Source: Carya illinoinensis (Eukaryota > Streptophyta > Magnoliopsida > Fagales > Juglandaceae). Taken from it: a stretch of DNA of 64,000 nt. The notes below the pieces were generated by a model. The model was not told the DNA's origin, ran no database searches, and saw nothing but the letters and a program-made list of their open reading frames with translations. The stretch lies in contig NC_056758.1 in NCBI RefSeq assembly GCF_018687715.1, positions 34,505,467 to 34,569,466 on the forward strand. Direction: 5' to 3'. Below, in pieces: positions 1 through 12,658 of the stretch. Position 1 is the first letter of the stretch. Each line of letters begins with the position of its first letter. A program made the translations under genes and the position numbers.

Positions 1-1862
1 TCAACGGTGAAATTCTTCGTCTTGATAAACGGAAGCCCAACTGGTTTCTTTCGTAGTACACGAGGTTTGAGATAAGGAGATCTGTTATCCCCTTTACTCT
101 TTATTATTGTGATGGAGACACTGAGCAGAATGTCATCAGTCTTGGTTACGAATGGGTTTCTAGCTGGTTTTAATATTGTCTCTCCGAATAGGGGACTTGT
201 TAATGTCTCTCACTTGTTCGCAGATGATACTTTTTTCTTTTGCGAAGCAGATCCTAACCAGATTCGAATTTTAAAGGCCCTTCTCCTTTGTTTTGAAGTA
301 ACTTCCGGACTAAAAGTCAATTTGGAAAAATTCGAGATGGTGCCTATTAGACATGTTCGACATATTAGATAGTTGGCTAGTATATTGGGATGCACGACAG
401 CATCTTTACCCATGACTTATCTGGGACTTCCACTAGTGGCAGCCTCGAGAGCGGCTTCACTGGGACTCAGTTATTAAGAAAGTGGAACGTCGGCTAGCCG
501 GATGGAAGAGATTATATTTGTCAAAAGGTGGATGGATTACACTAATAAAGAGTACTCTTTCTAATCTACTCACCTATTTTTTGTCATTGTTTCCTATTCC
601 AGCAAATGTTGATCTTCGGTTGGAGAAACTTCAAAGGGAGTTCTTGTGGGGTGGACTAGGTGTGGAACAAAAATTTCATCTTGTTAAGTGGGAAAATGTA
701 TGTAGCCCCATCTTGAACGGGGGTTTGGGCATTAGAGATATGAGAATCTTCAATCAGGCATTACCAGGTAAATGGCTGTAGAGATACCATAAGCAACTTG
801 ACGCCTTGTGGAAGACGGTAATAGAAAGCAAATATGGGGACCTATGGGGGAGTTGGTGTACAAAAGAAGTGAGAGGAGCACATGGAGTGGATTTATGGAT
901 ACATATAAGAAAATGGTGGGAGATCTTCACTCGTTATACCCGAATCCGTTTAGGAGGAGGAACCTGTATTAAGTTTTGGTATGACACTTGGTGTGATCAT
1001 GTGGCTCTAAAGGAATCTTTTCCTTCATTATTCATAATTGCAAGAGATAATGATGCCTCAGTAGCTGATGTGCTGGAAAGATCAGGGGAGCAAATTCAAT
1101 GGAACATCAACTTCAGTAGGGCGGCACAAGATTGGGAGATGAGCAGTATTTAAGCTTTTTATAACTTTTTGTATTCTATTAAACCGGATAATTCACAAGA
1201 TAGTTTATGGTGGATACCTACAGTTAAAGGTACTTTTTCGGTGCGCTCTTTCTGTAAGTCTCTTACCCAAGAGACACCTATTTAGTTTCCATGGTGAAAG
1301 ATATGGAGACATAAGATGCCACCCAAAGTAGCATTCTTTGTGTGGACTGCAGCATTGGGTAAGATTCTTACAACTGATAATTTGAGAAAGCGCAGGGTGA
1401 TTATCGCAGATTAGTATTGCATGTATAGGAAGGGAGGTGAATTGGTAACCATATCTTAATACATTGTGAGGTAGCGAGAAGTTTATGGAATGAGGTTCTT
1501 GGCAAAATGGACTTGGCTTGGGTTATGCTGGAGACGGTGGTCAGGGTATTGGCCAATTGGAAAAATCTGAGAGGAAATCAACAGATAAAAACGGTGTGGA
1601 AGATGATCTCTATATGCATCATGTGTTTATGGCGAAAGCGCAATGACAGGACATTCGAGGACAAAGAGAGATCGATGGAGGATTTGAAAGTTTTTTTCTT
1701 TAGAACTCTTTGTACTTTGACCATAGCGGTTGATTTCAGTGGTTTGGGGTTACATGAATTCCTTATATCCATTGATCATACCTAGAACTGGTCACTAAAC
1801 TTTGTATCAGGCTTTTGCCTTCTTTTGATAATATAATTATTTTACTTATAAAAAAAATAAAA
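1..1862 (+). mobile_element. Decayed 3' part of a plant L1-type LINE (reverse transcriptase and zf-RVT)
   Basis: The forward frames carry pieces of a plant non-LTR retrotransposon ORF2. First comes a reverse-transcriptase stretch with FADD at about 217-228, the polymerase active-site motif. A degraded RGLRQGDPLSP block at about 65-95 has a stop where the Gln should be. Next are the GGWITLIKS and LQREFLWGG segments (about 525-655) typical of the C-terminal part of plant LINE RT, then zf-RVT-like pieces: [11 protein letters not shown] near 1318, and a final IHCEVARSLWNEV-like piece leading into the 1507-1785 ORF. The element ends in an A-rich tail at about 1850-1864. Several frameshifts and stops make it dead. 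Its 5' half lies left of the window, so no target-site duplication can be checked. Confidence 0.88.
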
Positions 1863-2070
1863 AACGTAATTCACCTCTTATAAAGCCATATTTTTTTGGC
1901 ATTATATTAATTACAAAAGAATGAAAGGCGTAGAAATTAGCGCTTGAATAAATTGAACTTCAGTACTGGAACTCTTCCTTGGTGGTGAATAACCTTTATT
2001 CCACAGCAATCTTCGTAGTGTCATCCACCAAATGTATATTTCAGTATTTGCACGTTTAATATCTATACGT

Positions 2071-3165
2071 TCATTGGTGGGCCGCCATTATCTCTTGAAT
2101 TACAAGACTCCTGGACCTGTTTATTGTGAGAACGCACAGGTAGATGTGTTCTTCAAGCTCTTCTAACTGCTCCAGAAAACTTGATTCATGGACATGAAAC
2201 TCCCTCACAACCTCCTTCAATATTTCAGATTTTCCATTTCTAACACACACATCAGCAACAGCTTTCCGGTGCTCTATCTCGTCATTTAACCTCTTGACCA
2301 TCCGGCTCATTGTATCGAAATCATTGATCAATATGTAAACCGCTTTGGCGGCAACATCAAGTTGCACACTAAGTCTTTCAGGCAATCTTTTCTTGAGCCC
2401 TCCACAAGCCCCCTTCCTTTTCTTCCAAGATAAACCCAAGGAAAAAGCAAAAAGCGCTGGGGCTGCCACGATTCCAACCATGCCATGGAGTGCACAGATT
2501 AGCAGCAGAATCAGAAGTGCGCTCTGTGAAATAAAAAGAGCAGTCCCACAAACCTTCTTCCAAATTCTACGGAATCTGTCTCTCCTTTTCATCTTTCTGT
2601 ATTTTAACGTTAGCCTCTGGAGCAGTATCATGTGGCCATCACGAATGTCACGAAATTGTACTGCACCAATATTCAATAATGGGTTTTTCAACATTACAAA
2701 GGCAGCAAGCTCGCTAGAAATAGCCCGGCATTGTTTATCAGTGTAATCATGATCTGCAAGATCATGCACACTTCTGCTTAGCTTGATTACCCTCTTGATT
2801 TTCTTATAATTAGCACGTGTTTGATGGATGCTTTGAAGGATTAGTTCACAGACATTACACGCTTCTAAGCTGGCTTCAAAAAAGTCAATTAGAAGGTGGT
2901 GTAGATTCATGTCTTCCATCATTTCCACTAGGGTTTCTTGACGTGGTTCGAGTAAATATTGGGAGAGATGCATAGAGATAGGAAGAGTGGACGACGATGA
3001 AGAGAGATTGCTTATAATGCTTGTACTTCCCAGCTGACCTTGAGCTTTGTTCCATATTTCCATGTAAGACTTCGTTCTGAGAGCTTCCGTGTATTCTTCA
3101 TTCACGCTCGACTTGCTTGACAAGCTATTGACGCTAATTTCCTTTCGAGATCTGCCTGAGGCCAT
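2071..3165 (-). CDS. UPF0496 (DUF677) family membrane-associated protein, 364 aa
   Basis: A single uninterrupted exon reads on the minus strand from the ATG at 3163-3165 to the TGA at 2071-2073. An upstream in-frame Met at 3396 would add 77 residues with no family resemblance, so the MASGRSRKE start is preferred. Residues about 20-37 (SVNEEYTEALRTKSYMEI) are the UPF0496 N-terminal signature, and LLEPRQETL follows at about 71-79. Two adjacent hydrophobic segments at about 209-245 look like a membrane hairpin. Charged helices and a likely coiled coil around the LEQLEELEEHIYL stretch follow. The length fits the family (about 350-390 aa). The molecular function is largely unknown; Arabidopsis AT14A belongs to this group. 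No disruption is visible. A TATA-like run at about 3547-3556 could serve as promoter, giving a 5' leader of roughly 350 bases. Confidence 0.85.
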   Translation of the reverse strand: MASGRSRKEISVNSLSSKSSVNEEYTEALRTKSYMEIWNKAQGQLGSTSIISNLSSSSSTLPISMHLSQYLLEPRQETLVEMMEDMNLHHLLIDFFEASLEACNVCELILQSIHQTRANYKKIKRVIKLSRSVHDLADHDYTDKQCRAISSELAAFVMLKNPLLNIGAVQFRDIRDGHMILLQRLTLKYRKMKRRDRFRRIWKKVCGTALFISQSALLILLLICALHGMVGIVAAPALFAFSLGLSWKKRKGACGGLKKRLPERLSVQLDVAAKAVYILINDFDTMSRMVKRLNDEIEHRKAVADVCVRNGKSEILKEVVREFHVHESSFLEQLEELEEHIYLCVLTINRSRSLVIQEIMAAHQ

Positions 3166-4330
3166 AACGCAAACTAAAGTGAACAGAGAATATATATCTA
3201 TAGAAAATCTTGTATACGTGCGTGTGTACGTGTTATTCATCAGATTCCAAAAATATTTTTTAGAATATTTTGAACCCTCGAGATTAGATAGAAAGATTTG
3301 ATCGAAGAACCTTTTGAACGGGAAAAATAAGAAGAAATTAATAAGATATTGAGAAGCTAACCTTGCCTTCCAAAGGGAGATTTCAACTCGGGCCAACCAA
3401 TACTATTAATGCTTCTCATGTTCGGGATACGATAAAAGAAAATAATAAGAAGAAACTGTGAGATCAAAATGAAGGTGCGAGCTAGTTGCAGGTTCTATCT
3501 GGATTCTTGTCTCAATCAAAAACGGCTAGGTTATGGCGTCTTTGGGTATATATATAGAAAGATTGTTGATATATATTAATCAAGCACCGCCTTGATTGGT
3601 TATGGCTTTCGCCACACGTTAATGTCCCTCACACGGTTAGTGTTCTCTACGTGTCAAATGCCTCGAAACAAGGCAGATATTTCATTATCGAGCTGTATCA
3701 TAACGGAGGAAACGCAAGAGATCATGACAATTGTTAGATGAAGTTCCCTCTTAATTTCTTGCACCTAAAAAGGATATATATATGTAGATAATTTCCTTAG
3801 TTTTTCTTGTTTTTTCTTAGGTAGATGCAAGCTAGGGATCTTTTATATATAGCTAATTTTCTGTACCTGGTGTTCTACATTTTAAGCTAACAAATTAAGA
3901 CTTTCCGATAAAAGTTCTAGATTGTTTGTCATTTTCAAATTAAGAACTACGACAAAGAAAAAAAAAAAAAGAGAGAGTGAATGTTGGTAAGCAGGTGATC
4001 GATCAGATTTAACTGACTTGATGACTGGGGAATGCGTACCAACGTAAGCTCATGACTGCATGAATCACCCAAGATTCTAATTTAACGCGACGTTAATATT
4101 TTTTAATCCATAAATAAAATTTTATTGATTATAAGAATATATAGGCAAAAGCTTATGTATACACTATACGGGACACTAATAATTTAAATTAACAATTAGC
4201 ATGCAATAGCTGATGATCAATAGGTCATGTCACTTCACACAGAATTAGATATTAATTGATCATATCCCAAAATTATACGTACGGTCGTAATATTACCAGC
4301 AGGCCGATATATACAATTATTAGTACATGA

Positions 4331-4357
4331 ATATATATATATATATATATATATATA
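4331..4357. repeat. (AT)n microsatellite
   Basis: An uninterrupted AT dinucleotide run of about 13 units. A second run lies at 4485-4508. Confidence 0.95.
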
Positions 4358-4477
4358 AGTACTGGATTTATATATTTCTCTAGCAAATTTCTTGCATTTT
4401 GCTAAAAAGCGACTGCATAAATAAATTTAAATCGCATTATAAATATATATACAAGTTTAAATTTTTTTAGTTGGATC

Positions 4478-4484
<7 letters not shown>

Positions 4485-4508
<24 letters not shown>
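4485..4508. repeat. (AT)n microsatellite
   Basis: About 12 AT units, 130 bp downstream of the similar run at 4331. Confidence 0.93.
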
Positions 4509-5725
4509 GAGAACTGCTATATTATATATAAATAGATTATACAAAAGTAAACTTATAAATTAATATAGTTTTATAGGATACGTTAGATTTATTTTATGAT
4601 AAAAATAACATTATAATCTAACGTACTATATTAAGTTACATTAATTTGTAAATATATTTTTTATAATTCATTTGTGTTTAAAGTATTTATATATATACTA
4701 AGTGGGAGTAACGTGCAAAGCACGTTTATCTAATTTTATGAAATGATTATTTGTAAAAAATAATATATATTTTATAAAAATTATTGATGTCACTTAATAA
4801 TTTAAGGCATATTGGAGAAAATAAAAAAATTAGTTCAAAATATCATATAATCCAATACATGTTTATAACATCTATAATTTTAGCAAAGATGTATGCGAAA
4901 AATTTAATAAAAGTCTAACACAAACGGTAGTTTAAAATATGTGTCGTTTGATGTTTGTATTATAATTCATCAATTTATGTCATCTTGTAGACAATCAATA
5001 GAGACAACATTGAAATTCTTATTTTGCTGTTGTTTGAGTCAATCAGGGACAACACAAAGTTAAAACATAATCTTTTTATAAAATTTGTGGTATAATATTT
5101 TCTATATATAGCATATATATAAATCATAAAATATATTTTGAAATTGTTGGCCGAATTTACTCTTTCTTGATTAGCTCAAGAATCACGGCCTTTGTTACGT
5201 GCCTATCAAAGCAAGCCTACGTATAGAATATGACTTAGCGGAAGCTACGTCCTACTATCATGGAAAAAAAAACACTTGATTAAACACACTTGTATTATAT
5301 ATTATATGAGATTTTTAAATTTGGAATACTCAATAATCTGAGTTAATGAAACGTATAATATATGTATATTATATTTAGGGATTCACATCTTATGCACCTA
5401 ATACGTGTATATGTTAAGGAGAAAGAGAAAAATATAATAACTAATCTTTAATTACTTATTATTATATAAACTATTAAGTATTATAATTATTGAGATTAAT
5501 AAATCATATAACAATATTGAATGCTATCTCTCTCAATATTTATGTCTTCATTTTATGTGTCAAACCGTTAAAACAAACGGTGTTAACTTTAACGGAAAAA
5601 CAAGAAAAATCGTTAAAACAAGATTTTCTATTTCATACACACTTTTTATATATAGAAAATACTCACGTTTTTCTGTCAATAATTAGTTAATATATACAAT
5701 GAACATTAATTTGATTTTTTAAAAG

Positions 5726-5763
<38 letters not shown>
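5726..5763. repeat. poly(A) tract
   Basis: About 38 consecutive A. It could be the tail of an old retroposed sequence, but nothing recognisable precedes it. It may also be an unstable homopolymer or assembly-sensitive site. Confidence 0.9.
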
Positions 5764-5765
<2 letters not shown>

Positions 5766-6009
5766 CAACATGTTTTGTAAAAATTAAAGAGCAAATATAG
5801 ATAAGGTCGCCATCAATTAACTTCCACCTCGGTAAACGTCTAGGAATTAGCACATATACTTTTAACTGTACGTATTAATTAATTCTGTAAGAAAACTTTG
5901 AAATTAAAATCCTACGCGCATGCTGGCCAGTAGCTAGCGCTGATCAGTATAAGATCATTTTTGGGTGCGTGCAATGGTCGCATGCAAGGAATAAGTAAAT
6001 ATCTTAAAG

Positions 6010-6180
6010 GGCAATATTACGTACAGTCGTAAAATTATAAATATCGTATAATCGTTTTGAAAAAAGTGGAATTTATGATTAAAAAATTAATTTTTTTTTC
6101 ATGTGAGTCTCATATTAATTTATTTTTTTCAAAATGACTGCACGTCACTTATACAACCACGACTATAAATATCATTTCTC
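6010..6180. mobile_element. Mutator-like MITE with 11-bp target-site duplication
   Basis: The 171-bp element is largely palindromic. Its left end (GGCAATATTACGTACAGTCG) resembles the reverse complement of its right end (GAGAAATGATATTTATAGTC). It is flanked by a perfect 11-bp direct repeat, atatcttaaag, at 5999-6009 and 6181-6191. A 9-11-bp duplication is characteristic of Mutator-like elements. It has no coding capacity. Confidence 0.82.
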
Positions 6181-6191
6181 ATATCTTAAAG

Positions 6192-8312
6192 TTTGGCAGG
6201 ACGAAAGCTAATTCTTTTGATCTTTAGCTCATAATTATGATAATATGCATGCATGGACGACGTTGCTTTCGATCGGACCTAAAACTAGCTCTTAAATTTA
6301 ATAAATCCTTGCTTACACTCCTTGCATATCATGTTTATAACATCTCTTTCAAACCGACACACAAACTATATCTAGTCTCATGAGGCTATGATTTAGCCAC
6401 CTGCCCCTTCTAGATATATGTGGTTTGGTTATACTTAATATTATTGCTAACTAGTTTCCTCATGCGTAATATATGTCTATAATTTATTTATCGTAAAAAT
6501 AATTTTCATGGAGCTCTGCAGGAAGCGTACGTAACATTAATTCTCCATGCATACACGGTCCACGTATCCACCACGTACGCAGCAATATTAATCCTTTTAT
6601 CTCTCACGATATTTCGGGATTTAAACATTAATTTCCATGATGTTTCTAATGGATGGTCTGCATGCCTTTTGCACATCCCACTTGTCTACGTGAGAAGGAT
6701 ACCGCGAGTTCTTTAAAACAACGAACTAATTAGACTAATTGGCCTGGTTTTCGAATTAGAAAACCGGCCTCCAAGTTTGCACGTGGCAGGAAATTAGTAA
6801 GGAATCAATTGGTAATTTGGTTGTTCGTTCGGATTGGGATTCGAGTGCAGCCTTATGACAGTTACGTCAACAACGTCCAAAGACATTAAAAAGAAGAAAA
6901 CGTCGCAGCAGCATGCGCGCACATGAATGGACCTCGATCGGCCGTGTGAACATTGTTGCAGTGAGAACGGAGCCGCCGGCTATGACCAACTGTAATGCAT
7001 GATCATGTTGTATGCTACGTGTTATACATTCGATCGCATACATGCATGCGACCCTAATTTCATGACATTGGCCTAATGAAGCAACTATGTATACCCATTG
7101 GGTAACGTCGTACGTAAGTTTTGGTAGAGTTTCGAGTAATTTGCTATTTTTGGAAGTTGAATTGAGTTATGAATAATAATATTTTATGAAATTTATTCAA
7201 ATGGATTTAACTTTTATAGATTGATAGGATTTAATTACTTTTTAAGTTGAAATGCATGAAGTAGGTTGAGAGATAAATTTAATTTTTTTATGATAAGTTA
7301 AAAAAGTTGTAGTTGCACGTTTGGAATTGTGATAAAAAATATAACTTATAACTTTAAGACTTATAGCTTATAATTTAAGTATAAGTTCAACTATTAAAAA
7401 TTTATTTACTGTTTGATAATCATATGTTTAAAGTACTTTTAAACATGTTATTTTTGTTTGGAAACAAATTTAAAAAAAAAGTACTTTCTGATATAGAAAT
7501 GATGATTATTTGAATTATTAAATATTATTTCCATATTTTTAAAATTTAAAAAATTATAATTATTGTAAAGTTATATAGATATTTTTATCTATTAATAATT
7601 TTTTTAAAATTTGAATTACTTTCTGGATTATCCAAAAAAACATTTTTGATATTTTTTCTTAAACTTATTTTTTAACTTACATGTAACACCTAAACAACTT
7701 AATTTTTTATTAAAAGATTTATTTTTAAAATTATTTAAATATTTTTAAAGATTCTTATCATAATCTCTAACAGATCGTAAATCTTATTAATAATTAATTT
7801 AAAATAAATTGAGTTTCATCCATCAACCAAACGCGTAAAGAGTTCAAAACGTCGTTTTTCCCGATGATCACCTGCGCGCGTTCCCATGGTTTCCGAGGTT
7901 AATGTTGAAAGAGCTCATCAATGTCTTTTCCTAGGCACGAAGGGACAGTCGTTTCCTATTTTGCTACGAGTCAAAGCCTACTAAAATTATTTCTCCACCC
8001 TTATCACTTCTTTATTTCTCAAGATTAATTATTAATAAATTTTGTTATATATAAATAAAATTCCGTACTAATTTATATATTAATATTAATTTTTTTATAT
8101 TTAAAATTTAAATTAATATTATTTTTAATAAAATTTAATTATTGATTAATCACATTAAATTAATATACATATTATCATATATTTATATTTACAATTAAAT
8201 TTTTTCATTTCTAATTAGGTAAGTCAGGTTTCATGCTTGGTTGCTTGTTAATTGGGGTGATGACAGATCGAGTAGCTAGATCGCATCCAGGCCGGCAGGG
8301 ATATCCAAATAG
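6192..8312. other. AT-rich intergenic region
   Basis: No gene or RNA was recognised. The 7.1-8.2 kb part is extremely AT-rich and probably consists of eroded MITE sequence. Confidence 0.55.
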
Positions 8313-8528
8313 AGAAATATTTTTTGCAGTCAGAAAATGCAGTCGGCATGTCGTGGAGAAAAAAGTGAATTAATACGGAACCTACATGAAAAAAAAAATT
8401 ATTTTTATAACTTTTTTTTATTCATGTAGGTTCTCCTGAATATAAAATAATTTTTTTATAATTTTTTTTATTCATTCCGTACAACCGACTGCACGCCAAC
8501 TGCATTTCCCGGCTGTATCTAGCAAAGC
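8313..8528. mobile_element. Foldback MITE, Mutator-like TSD
   Basis: The inverted arms match imperfectly over more than 80 bp each: AAATGCAGTCGGC on the left against GCCAACTGCATTT on the right, then GGAACCTACATGAA against TTCATGTAGGTTC toward the centre. Ccaaatag is found on both sides (8305-8312 and 8529-8536), extending to 9 bp with one mismatch. This is a non-autonomous element with no coding content. Confidence 0.75.
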
Positions 8529-8693
8529 CCAAATAGTATCATTATTTCCGTTCTTTTTCCATTGGACAATTAACAGTTTCATAAGCTTGGTTTAATTACT
8601 AAAATGGGCCGTCATGTAATGAGGAAGCAAGCATTGCAATGCCGTGGGCAAATTTATAAATAATAATTATAACCCAAAAGGCAAGATCCGATT

Positions 8694-9321
8694 TGTTAGG
8701 GGGGTTTTGTCCCGAACCCAAAGGACCCAGTGACCAAGCCCAATACCCAGTAGCTCATACCAGCTTAGCCACTTGTTAATCAGGCCGAAGGGCTCTTGAC
8801 ACTTATAAGCCGAATTTGGGACCTTGGAGTGGAGGACAACCTACTACCCAGGGTGCGCAGAAAATTTGCCACGATTAAAAGGGATTGAACCCTAAGACAA
8901 GTAGAGGATCATGCCGTATGAAATACGCTTACTAAAGGAGCATGCTCCATTAAATACATTTCTTAGAGGGTCACACTGCATTAAATGAGTATGATAGAAG
9001 GGACTTTGGGATGATACCTCACTAACCAGCGCAAGACATGGTTGCTCAACCCTCAAAATCGGTTATAAAAGGAAATTCCCAAGTATCGAAAGGAGGTTAT
9101 GCTCTATGTACTCATTACACTCTAGACTCTTTGCACTCTCTCTACTCTTATGACTCTCCTATACATTTACTATAAGCATTATTGATTTTGGCATCGAAAA
9201 TTCTCCCAACCACCCAAGGGCTATCACCCCTCTCGGTGTTTTCTCTGTGTTTACAGGTCCAAAACCAAAGACCAGATTACTAAGAGCCAGGTTTAAAGGC
9301 CTACAAAACATGACGTTCACA
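8694..9321 (+). mobile_element. Solo LTR of a Gypsy-like retrotransposon
   Basis: The 628-bp unit begins TGTTAGGGGGG and ends TTCACA. It has a TATA-like box (TTATAAAAGG, about 9062) and, near its end, the LTR pattern 'attgattttggcatcg ... tgtttacaggtcc'. The flanking 5-mers are cgatt (8689-8693) and tgatt (9322-9326), so the TSD differs only by a C-to-T change at a CpG, the expected methylation decay. No internal domain or second LTR adjoins it, so it is best read as a recombination-derived solo LTR. Confidence 0.72.
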
Positions 9322-10238
9322 TGATTATTATGCATTCAATTTGAATAAAGCATCAGTTATACAAATTATTTCATTTTGTCTAATTTTTCTATAAAATATA
9401 ATAAATAATTTATTTTTTTAAAATTTTAAAATAAAAAATATATTAAAAAATTATATTCTAATAATATTTTATTTAATTTTTAATTTTATTATTTTATCTT
9501 ATTTAAACGATGTCAATTAACTTCCAATCGAGCATTACTCGCTCAAAGGGCCACTGTAGAGATAACTCATATAAGGATGAGACACCGGGTCAAATCGCGT
9601 GATTTGTATTTAGCTGTAATGGTTGCGAATGATAGGAAGTTACATCTATATAAAGATTGACTAATGTTACGGAAAGATTTTTATACGCCGGCATATCTTT
9701 GATATTGCATAATTTGATTTTTAAAATTTAAAATTTATTTTTTAAGATATTATTTGGATAATAAATTTAAATAAGATGAATTAAGATAAAAATTAAAAGT
9801 TGAGTAAAATATTATTAAAATATTATTTTTTAATATTATGATTATTTTAAAATTTAAAAATTTTAAATTGTTTATTATATTTTATAGGGGATTTTGAAAA
9901 TTTAGTTAAATTATTTATTATTATTGTTTATTATACAATTTATCATATTATCAACACACGTGACCGTTAGATGTACGTCTCTGATTTGGACTGGAATATA
10001 GTATTTAGAAGTGAATATGATTATCTTACAACATAACTTAAACTCATATGCCTGGTAGAACGGTATAGATAATAGCCCCACAAGCCCACATCGTAACTAT
10101 CCAGACACAAACAATTTAATAGCAATAGCATGATGCATATACATATATATATATATACACGTACATATGACTATATATTTATACACACACATGAGAGAGA
10201 AAAATAAAATAAAATACACCTTGATGATATGTACATAA
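9322..10238. other. Intergenic, AT-rich MITE-like sequence
   Basis: No gene is seen. Two AT-rich stretches (about 9370-9500 and 9730-9910) resemble the interior of the element at 37819-38022 and are probably related MITE remnants. A short AT run lies at about 10144-10156. Confidence 0.5.
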
Positions 10239-10361
10239 CCGGCTCCATTTGAAATTTGGACTGAGTCTATAATCCAAATACTTAATTCTCAATCTATTAA
10301 ATCCATTTCAATTGAAAATATTCACAATTTTTTTTCAACTCAACACCTATTTATACAAGAG
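10239..10361. mobile_element. Left part of a Harbinger-like MITE split by a hAT insertion
   Basis: The end GGCTCCATTTGAAATTTGG closely matches the ends of the element at 61420-61661 (GGCTCTATTTGGAAATTGG in reverse complement). The matching other half, ending CTCCAAACGGTACCGG, lies at 13212-13392 beyond the hAT element. No convincing TSD was found for the MITE itself. Confidence 0.55.
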
Positions 10362-10517
10362 TAGGATTGTTCATCGAGACCGGATTTTATCTGGCCTAGC
10401 CAAGTCCAATTCAGGCTAGCACCTGGATTTGAAAAATCGGATTAATTCAGTCTGGGTCCCAAATTTTAAATCCGAGACCCGGGTTTTATCCAGAACCCGA
10501 ATTGGCCCTACCCAATT

Positions 10518-10521
<4 letters not shown>

Positions 10522-10600
<79 letters not shown>
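10522..10600 (+). repeat. (CT)n microsatellite, about 39 units
   Basis: A near-perfect CT run inside the hAT element, just before a segment resembling a 5' leader. Such CT tracts are common in plant 5' UTRs. Confidence 0.95.
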
Positions 10601-10602
<2 letters not shown>

Positions 10603-12475
10603 AAGCGCTTTCGTTTTGTCCAGAACCTGAAGCGCGGCTCACCAATTATCTCCTTTTATCCTCAATCCCTCATCTCTCCGATACCTTTTTCATCTGTCTA
10701 AATTTTTTTTTTAATTGCCGTGTTTGTCTCGATCGCCAGTAATCTTTCGGTAAGTCTCTCTCCCGATCTGTGAACAATAAATATAAACATGGTAGATTTA
10801 GTGATTTAGTGAACTGAGTCTCTATGTGCTTGGATAGATCTACTAATGGAATTTTTGGGCAAACTTGTTGATTGGGTTGCAATATATAGGTAGAAAAAAG
10901 GCAAATCTAGATAGAAATAAGGTTACTGTGGTGGTTCTGTTCTATGTGTGAGATGTGGTTCTTTTCTCTGTGGTGACTCATCTACAAGAGTGTTTGCCAA
11001 TGCTCCCGTTCAAGTTCATATTTGAAGCATTTTTTTAAGATTTATTTTTCTTTTATTGCTTTGTTGATTTAAGGAGTATTTGGGTATATTATATACTATA
11101 TATTTGGGAATATATACCACAATCTTGTCGTTATTGGCAAAGGGACTTGGAGAGGAGAGGTCATGAATGGTCACTTCAAAATTTGTAGAAGGGGGAAAAC
11201 GGAAAAACTCATAAGGGAGAATCTACATTTTGCATATATTTTTATATAAATTGGACTATTTAATACAGGTATAGAATAAAAAATAATAATTATCAAATTT
11301 TGACTTTATTATCCTAAAGCAAGTGACAGATATATTCATTGGCTTCTTGGCGCCAAATGCGAAAGGACAAAGCAGTAAGAGGGCTTTTTTGTTTTTTGTT
11401 ATGTAGTAAGAGGGCTTAGATTCAGAGATTTAGAACATTTTAACGTTGTTATGTTGGTTACTTGTTAGTCTTTTTTCTTGCCACTAATGAAAATTAATTA
11501 ATTGAAAAGTATGCTTGCTTAATTTTAGTTTGCACGAGTGCTTGTTCATTTTCTTTTCAAGTTTTGTAGCAATTGAAATGGAATGTTTTGTTGCTCTTTA
11601 ATGGAAGGCTGCTGAATTGAGTGAATTCTTTGTAGTTTGTTGTTCTTGCTTTACTTTTTAGTTCACTATTTGGTGCTTTGTTAATATTTTGAATAATGGT
11701 TTTGAATATAGATAATTGAAGAATGTTTGAGGAGAGGGTTCTCTCTTTGTTTTGATGATAAGATTTAGCCTCTTGTTATGCTGCTCACTCTTGCAGATGC
11801 ACCTGAAGCATTCTATGTCTGTTAAGCTTGTGTGTAAGGAGGTCAAAATTAATGTTTTTCTCCGAAACATATAAAAGGGATAATGTCTTTCAAGATAGAA
11901 CCTTCTAGCGCTAGTACCATGCATGAGTACTAAACTTGTCAATTATTATTATGTGCATGCCCTAATTAAAAAACTCCCATGAACATGGACCATCCAATAT
12001 AGACATGTCTGACCTAGCTAGCTAGCTAGATGTACTTGCTAATCTTAAATGATCAGGTCATCTCCATATATAAAAACTTTACATAAATGTGTTCAAGACT
12101 TCATTAATATATATATATATATAGTACATGCTAGCTATATATAGATGATCTCATCCTCAATATGATTCTCATCCCATTGGATTATATCTTATTTTTTAAA
12201 ATAATAATTCAATTATAAATATATAGATAATATCATGTACTAGTACTTATGTGTGAAGTAGGCTGGTCTGTAATTTGTACGTGGGCATGTGTGTTGGAGT
12301 TCTTACTAGACTTCTTGAAAGATAAGTTTTTAAAGGGTTTGAAGTGGTTGTTTGACTATTATCATTTCTATTAATTTATCCATATATATGCACTAGATAC
12401 ATTCTATATTTATTTATTTATAGTGCCATTTTCTCATTTAAAGTTTCTTCTCTAAAGTTCATTTTGTTATTGCAG

Positions 12476-12658
12476 CTCTTGGAGATTGTTGTAGACACAT
12501 TTGATACAATAGTAAGTTCATGCACTGATTTAGACAGAGTTCTTCCATATGTTACAAATTACCAAATCATAAAATTTTTGAAAAGCATTGAAGATACAGT
12601 TCCAATAAATGGTTTTGATATGAAAGCGAAACTCTCATGGACCAACGAAAAAAGCTAA
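12476..12658 (+). other. Possible captured exon inside hAT element, unidentified
   Basis: After a TTGCAG acceptor, an open frame runs about 60 codons (LEIVVDTFDTIV ... KLSWTNEKS, then stop). I do not recognise the protein. It lies inside the hAT ends and could be a captured host exon or a transposase remnant. An internal GTAAGT at about 12510 may be a further donor. Coding status is doubtful. Confidence 0.25.

Larger units (their letters stand above)
3400..5998. other. AT-rich intergenic region
   Basis: I see no gene here. The stretch holds the probable promoter side of the minus-strand UPF0496 gene (to about 3.7 kb), AT microsatellites, a poly(A) run and short AT-rich palindromes. The small ORF at 5490-5690 has no recognisable features. 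Confidence 0.6.

Noticed and set aside
2345..2746. 133-codon plus-strand frame
   Set aside because: It is the antisense shadow of the intact UPF0496 gene.
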